DNA from: Actinomycetes bacterium
GTDB lineage: Bacteria; Actinomycetota; Coriobacteriia; WRKU01; WQUG01
Assembly: GCA_031268615.1 (NCBI GenBank)
Contig: JAIRWZ010000007.1
Coordinates: 1-7,741, forward strand
Direction of reading: 5' to 3'
DNA: 7,741 nt
The position numbers and the translations under genes are program-made. Shown in pieces: positions 4,704 to 7,741 of the stretch; position 1 is the stretch's first letter; each line of letters starts with the position of its first letter. The notes beneath the pieces were generated by a model. That model was not told the DNA's origin, did no database searches, and saw only the letters and a program-made list of their open reading frames with translations.

Positions 4704-5876
4704 CTACCCTTGGGGCAGCTGCTTGGCGTCCCCGTCCTCGTAGGTCACCACTTTGTCCAGGTGTCGATTGATTTGCCGGGTCCGCACACCGATTAGTTTC
4801 TCCAGCTGCTCGTCGGTTTTACGAATGTTATCGCGCGCCTTGTCCAGGACGGTCTCGAATGTCGTGAATTCGCGCCGCACATTTTCCAGAACCTTCCAAA
4901 TCTCGCCACTGCGCTTCCGGATTGCCAGCGTACGAAAGCCCATCTGTAAACTGTTCAGTAAGGCAGCCATCGTGGAAGGCCCGGCGATGTTAACCCGAAA
5001 GCTTGCGCCGGCTAACTCTTCGAACAAGCTGCCACGCACAACTTCGGCATACAGTCCCTCAACCGGCAGGAACAGAATGGCAAACTCGGTGGTGAACGGT
5101 GGCTGAATGTACTTGTCGCGAATGAACCGCGCCTGCACCTTGATTGCATCGTTCAGTGCTTTGGTGGCACGTGCTACTTCGTCCTTGTCAGCCGTTTCAT
5201 ACGCGTCCAGCAATTCCTGATAGCGGTCCAGGGGGAATTTGGAATCTATGGGCAACAGAACTTCGCTCTCTTCATCACCGGGCATTCGGATGGCAAATTC
5301 AACCCGCTCACCCGCGCCTTTGCGAATCGGCGTGTCGGTCAGATACTGACCAGGCGCCATAATCTGTTCTAAAATTGCGCCAAGCTGAATTTCACCCAAA
5401 ATACCACGCGTCTTTACATTAGACAGCGTCTTTTTCAAATCGCCCACACCGACAGCCAGCGACTGCATTTCTCCCAGCCCTTTATGAACCTGCTCCAGCT
5501 GCTCGTTCACTAGCTGAAACGAACGCGTAATGCGGTCCTCCAGTGTCTGTTGCAGCTTTTCGTCCACCGTGTGGCGCATGGCATCCAACGCCCGCGTATT
5601 TTCTGTTGACAGCGTTTTCAGATTGCGCTCTGTCGTCTCGTTCAAGCGTTCCAGCTTTGTGTCCAGCGTTGTACGAATGTGTTCCAGACGCTGCTCTTGT
5701 TCCAACGCCTGTTGGCTCAATCTCTCGCCCACCTCGCCGCGCAGCCGGGCGAGGGGCTCGGCGACACTATCCCGCAACCGCGACGGTACCACGGTCAGCA
5801 GCAGTACCACAATTGCTGCCAGTCCTGCCAGCAACAACAGAATTATCACTACCTCATTGCGTCCCAAAGCTGTCAT
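4704..5876 (-). CDS. rmuC: DNA recombination protein RmuC
   Basis: RmuC proteins are predicted membrane-tethered nuclease-like proteins linked to limiting DNA rearrangements at inverted repeats; their biochemistry is not well established. The 390-residue product has an N-terminal membrane segment (about 8-28) and a long coiled coil (about 35-145). The RmuC core follows, including VKTRGILGEIQLGAILEQIM, LPIDSKFPLDRYQ, KYIQPPFTTEFAILFLPVEG and MAALLNSLQMGFRTLAI. A second helical part lies at the C-terminus. The ATG at 5876 is chosen because AAAGGAG lies about 11 bases before it; a TTG seven codons upstream overlaps that ribosome binding site. The gene has its own extended -10 promoter near 5915 and is divergent from the hemolysin III-type gene. 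The downstream hairpin is weak, so read-through into the sortase gene is possible. Confidence 0.94.
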   Translation of the reverse strand: MTALGRNEVVIILLLLAGLAAIVVLLLTVVPSRLRDSVAEPLARLRGEVGERLSQQALEQEQRLEHIRTTLDTKLERLNETTERNLKTLSTENTRALDAMRHTVDEKLQQTLEDRITRSFQLVNEQLEQVHKGLGEMQSLAVGVGDLKKTLSNVKTRGILGEIQLGAILEQIMAPGQYLTDTPIRKGAGERVEFAIRMPGDEESEVLLPIDSKFPLDRYQELLDAYETADKDEVARATKALNDAIKVQARFIRDKYIQPPFTTEFAILFLPVEGLYAEVVRGSLFEELAGASFRVNIAGPSTMAALLNSLQMGFRTLAIRKRSGEIWKVLENVRREFTTFETVLDKARDNIRKTDEQLEKLIGVRTRQINRHLDKVVTYEDGDAKQLPQG

Positions 5877-5914
5877 GCGCGTCCGCTCTCCTTTCAATCA
5901 GTCAACATCAACTC

Positions 5915-5923
5915 ATTGTAGCA
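5915..5923 (-). promoter_or_regulatory. Extended -10 promoter of rmuC
   Basis: The minus strand reads TGCTACAAT, an extended -10 (TGnTACAAT). The implied start is near 5908, giving a leader of about 30 bases that carries the rmuC ribosome binding site. The -35 at 17 bp spacing is poor, as is usual for extended -10 promoters. Confidence 0.6.
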
Positions 5924-6059
5924 ACCTTCCCGGACAATGGCTCCCCCTCCTCTTACCTAAACGTAGCAAACTTTGCGGGCACGCATTCACCCGCCGCCCC
6001 GCCACCGCCCACCTCCCCCTCGCCCGGCCATCCTGCCCAGCGCATAACACAACCGCTCA

Positions 6060-6068
6060 TGGTACACT
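6060..6068 (+). promoter_or_regulatory. Extended -10 promoter, probably leaderless start
   Basis: TGGTACACT fits an extended -10 (TGnTACACT). It ends 7 bases before the ATG at 6076, so transcription should begin at or next to the start codon. No ribosome binding site is present before this ATG. Together these point to a leaderless mRNA, which is common in Actinomycetota. A -35 is not evident. Confidence 0.55.
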
Positions 6069-6075
6069 CGCACCC

Positions 6076-6759
6076 ATGGCCACACACACAGAAATACCGA
6101 CACACAGCAACGCCCGGCAATTGAAGCAGTACAGTCCCGGAGAGGAAATCGCCTCATCCATCCTGCACGGTTTAGGCGCAGCCCTGGGCGTACTCGCCCT
6201 CATTATTCTGATTGTTGCCAGCCTGCGCGCGCCCACCCACGTGGGCATTCGCCTGACTGCCAGTATCATTTATTCCCTTAGCATGATTTTGGAATACAGC
6301 GCCTCAACCCTGTACCACGCCCTGACCAACCCGCGCGCAAAGCACGTCTTCAAGGTGCTGGACCACGCGGCCATCTATCTGCTCATAGCCGGCACGTACA
6401 CGCCGTTTTGCCTGGTCACGCTGGCCGGGCGCGGCGGGACGGGACTGCTGATATTTATCTGGGCCTTCGCCCTGGTCGGTATCGCCTGCGAAGCGTTTTG
6501 GGTCTTTCGCCCAAAATGGGTCAGCGTCGTCGTCTACCTCGCGATGGGCTGGGCTATCATCTTCAGCATTGGCAACCTGTTTGAAAACCTCAACTCCGGC
6601 GGCCTCTGGCTGCTGGCCGCCGGCGGCCTGGCTTACTCATTGGGCACGATTTTCTACGTCCTGAAAAAGGTCAAGTGGTTCCATTCCCTGTGGCACGCCT
6701 GGGTATTGGCGGGCTCAATCCTGCATTTCCTCTCCATAGCCCTCTACGTCATCGCTTAA
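6076..6759 (+). CDS. Hemolysin III / TrhA family membrane protein
   Basis: This 227-residue protein belongs to the hemolysin III (HlyIII/TrhA, PAQR-related) family of seven-helix membrane proteins; bacterial members are linked to membrane fluidity balance. Family signatures are visible: EEIASSILHGLGAALG at the first helix, EYSASTLYHAL, LDHAAIYLLIAGTYTPFCL, and the C-terminal SLWHAWVLAGSILHF. The conserved His, Ser and Asp residues that form the presumed metal site are present. About seven hydrophobic segments can be counted. The frame is open far upstream to 5530, but that part overlaps rmuC and a C-rich spacer. ATG 6076 begins the family domain and sits just after an extended -10 box. Haemolysis itself is not implied. 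Confidence 0.93.
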   Translation: MATHTEIPTHSNARQLKQYSPGEEIASSILHGLGAALGVLALIILIVASLRAPTHVGIRLTASIIYSLSMILEYSASTLYHALTNPRAKHVFKVLDHAAIYLLIAGTYTPFCLVTLAGRGGTGLLIFIWAFALVGIACEAFWVFRPKWVSVVVYLAMGWAIIFSIGNLFENLNSGGLWLLAAGGLAYSLGTIFYVLKKVKWFHSLWHAWVLAGSILHFLSIALYVIA

Positions 6760-6833
6760 GCACAGGAAGAGGAGTGAGTGCGTCCATCCCTCCCACGTCA
6801 AAGCAAAGCAAGACAGTCCATACATGCTTCAAA

Positions 6834-6936
6834 TTTGTAGGGTAAGTTGGCTTGCCAACTTACCGGCGTTTCAGTTGGGAACAGGAAGCCCTTGCCAGCA
6901 GAGCGGCAAGATGGGCAAGCCACCTTGCCCTACAAA
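6834..6936. mobile_element. MITE-like element with 23-bp terminal inverted repeats
   Basis: The ends 6834-6856 and 6914-6936 are inverted copies of each other with 21 of 23 positions identical; the outer part is TTTGTAGGG and the inner part TGGCTTGCC. The element is about 103 bases and has no coding sequence, which fits a miniature inverted-repeat element. Each end is itself a hairpin or part of one. No clear target-site duplication was found, so mobility is inferred only. Confidence 0.5.
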
Positions 6937-7073
6937 ATAACTGCCACCCCTGGCAACTGGACGGCACGTTGAACGAGTCAACGTGCCCTACGAAGTGAAT
7001 GGAATCCCCTGCCAATGGAGCGGCGTGCTGGATACACCGACGTGCCTTATGATGTGGATAGAACCTCTTGCCA
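6889..7073. repeat. Degenerate 59-bp tandem hairpin repeats
   Basis: CCTTGCCA (6890), CCCTGGCA (6948), CCCTGCCA (7007) and TCTTGCCA (7066) recur every 58-59 bases. Each of the three full units has a central hairpin with 10-base arms and a 5-base loop: 6905-6914/6920-6929 (one mismatch), 6963-6972/6978-6987 (perfect) and 7022-7031/7037-7046 (decayed, several GU pairs). Each hairpin is followed by CCCTACAAA, CCCTACGAA or CCTTATGAT. The first unit overlaps the MITE-like element. Confidence 0.65.
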
Positions 7074-7100
7074 CGTGGTGATACTTGTGGGTTGTGGCCC

Positions 7101-7741
7101 TTATCCTTGGCGGGAGAACCAGCGGTAGGTGTTGGTGAGGCTGTGTTCCAGTTCACTGGTGGCTTTCCATTCGAAAATTTCCCGTGCTTTTTTCGGGGAC
7201 AGGACGCTGTCGCGAATATCGCCTTCGCGCTCGGCGTCATGTTTGATTTCGACCGATTGTCCGGAGATTCGTTGTAGGCGTATCGCCAAATCGTTAATGC
7301 TAGTGGCGGCCCCCGTCGCAACGTTGTAGATACCGGCGGCAGGTACGTCCGCCTCCTGACAGAACCATATATCCCCACCAATCATGCTGACGAGCGCTGA
7401 TACTACGTCCCCCACATAAATGAAGTCGCGGGTTTGCGTCCCGTCGCCGTGTATCGTCAGGTCCTGCCCGCGGGTCAGTCCCTCACAAAACATGCTGACA
7501 ACGCCCCCTTCCCCTACCGTATCCTGGCGCGGACCGTACACATTGGCGAAACGAGCAATGGCAAAGTCAGTCTCACCCTCGCGGCAGATAGTGGCCAGTT
7601 CAACTTCTCCCTCCAGTTTGGACTGCCCGTAGGGGTTCAGCGGCACAGTCGGAGCGGTTTCTGCCAAAGGCAGCTGTTCGGGATTGCCGTACACCGCGGC
7701 CGTAGACGCGAACACAACCCGTTCGACGTCAGCCTGCAGCG
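7101..7741 (-). CDS. GalE-type NAD-dependent epimerase (5' end missing)
   Basis: This is the C-terminal two thirds (212 residues visible) of an extended short-chain dehydrogenase, most like UDP-glucose 4-epimerase; the start lies beyond the window. Visible parts are the strand VVFASTAAVYG with the active-site Ser/Thr (residues 12-13 of the visible part), the Y37-x-x-x-K41 catalytic pair in NPYGQSK, RFANVYGPRQ, and GDGTQTRDFIYVGDVV in the sugar-binding half. A normal C-terminus ends at TAA 7101. The NAD-binding GxxGxxG motif is outside the window. Such enzymes interconvert UDP-glucose and UDP-galactose or related N-acetyl sugars for surface polysaccharide or galactose use; the exact substrate cannot be set here. 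It is convergent with the hemolysin III-type gene. Confidence 0.9.
   Translation of the reverse strand, partial: LQADVERVVFASTAAVYGNPEQLPLAETAPTVPLNPYGQSKLEGEVELATICREGETDFAIARFANVYGPRQDTVGEGGVVSMFCEGLTRGQDLTIHGDGTQTRDFIYVGDVVSALVSMIGGDIWFCQEADVPAAGIYNVATGAATSINDLAIRLQRISGQSVEIKHDAEREGDIRDSVLSPKKAREIFEWKATSELEHSLTNTYRWFSRQG

Larger units (their letters stand above)
6760..7100. other. Convergent 341-bp gap filled with repeats
   Basis: No gene is supported between the two convergent stop codons. 6773-6787 is a 15-base match to a site after recR, 6834-6936 is a MITE-like element, and 6889-7073 consists of degenerate 59-bp hairpin units. An open frame on the minus strand (6860-7381) crosses these repeats and overlaps the epimerase gene, so I regard it as a shadow. 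The perfect hairpin 6841-6850/6855-6864 could weakly stop transcription, but no T-tract follows. Confidence 0.7.

Noticed and set aside
5530..6075. A 409-residue version of the hemolysin III-type protein
   Set aside because: The upstream 182 codons run antisense through rmuC and a C-rich spacer, with low-complexity Ser/Arg sequence. The family begins at the ATG at 6076.
6889..7073. A CRISPR array
   Set aside because: The period of about 59 bases is close to a repeat-plus-spacer unit, but no segment is identical between units, similarity covers the whole unit, each has an internal hairpin, and there are no cas genes.
6860..7381. Minus-strand open frame of 173 codons
   Set aside because: It overlaps the epimerase in another frame and crosses the hairpin repeats. 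It resembles no family I know and the overlapping epimerase frame is clearly real.

Overview
The window (7741 bases, mid-to-high GC) looks like chromosomal DNA from a Gram-positive bacterium, most likely Actinomycetota (Coriobacteriia-like or Bifidobacterium-like; I cannot decide which). This is inferred from the dnaX-ybaB-recR gene order, a short 4.5S-type SRP RNA lacking an Alu domain, a class B-type sortase, an apparently leaderless gene and a C-loop small RNA resembling the actinobacterial 6C family. There are six genes and two RNA genes. There is no phage, insertion-sequence transposase, CRISPR or defence cassette.

Layout. Positions 136-3321 form a DNA-maintenance unit on the minus strand: a promoter with a perfect TATAAT box, the SRP RNA gene (ffs), dnaX (clamp-loader gamma/tau), ybaB (nucleoid-associated protein) and recR (recombinational repair). 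No terminator separates ffs from dnaX, so they are probably co-transcribed. The dnaX/ybaB junction (1075-1185) is packed with three kinds of short tandem repeat, including a 21-bp duplication that repeats the dnaX stop codon in frame. Positions 1-135, after recR, are non-coding but hold a nested set of perfect inverted repeats.

Between 3322 and 3617 there is no gene on the minus strand. A near-consensus plus-strand promoter (3404-3432) is followed by two strong hairpins with C/U-rich loops and an intrinsic terminator. I read this as a roughly 150-nt small RNA of 6C-like type and consider it the most interesting item in the window. The terminator also serves, on the other strand, a class B-type sortase gene (3618-4460) whose expected catalytic arginine is a histidine. 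Upstream of that on the same strand is rmuC (4704-5876). rmuC and the plus-strand hemolysin III/TrhA-type gene (6076-6759) are divergent, each with an extended -10 promoter; the latter appears to be leaderless.

The 341-bp convergent gap 6760-7100 holds a MITE-like element with 23-bp terminal inverted repeats and a row of degenerate 59-bp hairpin units. The window ends inside a minus-strand GalE-type sugar epimerase gene (7101 to beyond 7741). Apart from the replication/repair block, the genes show no obvious common pathway: they look like core genes plus cell-envelope genes.
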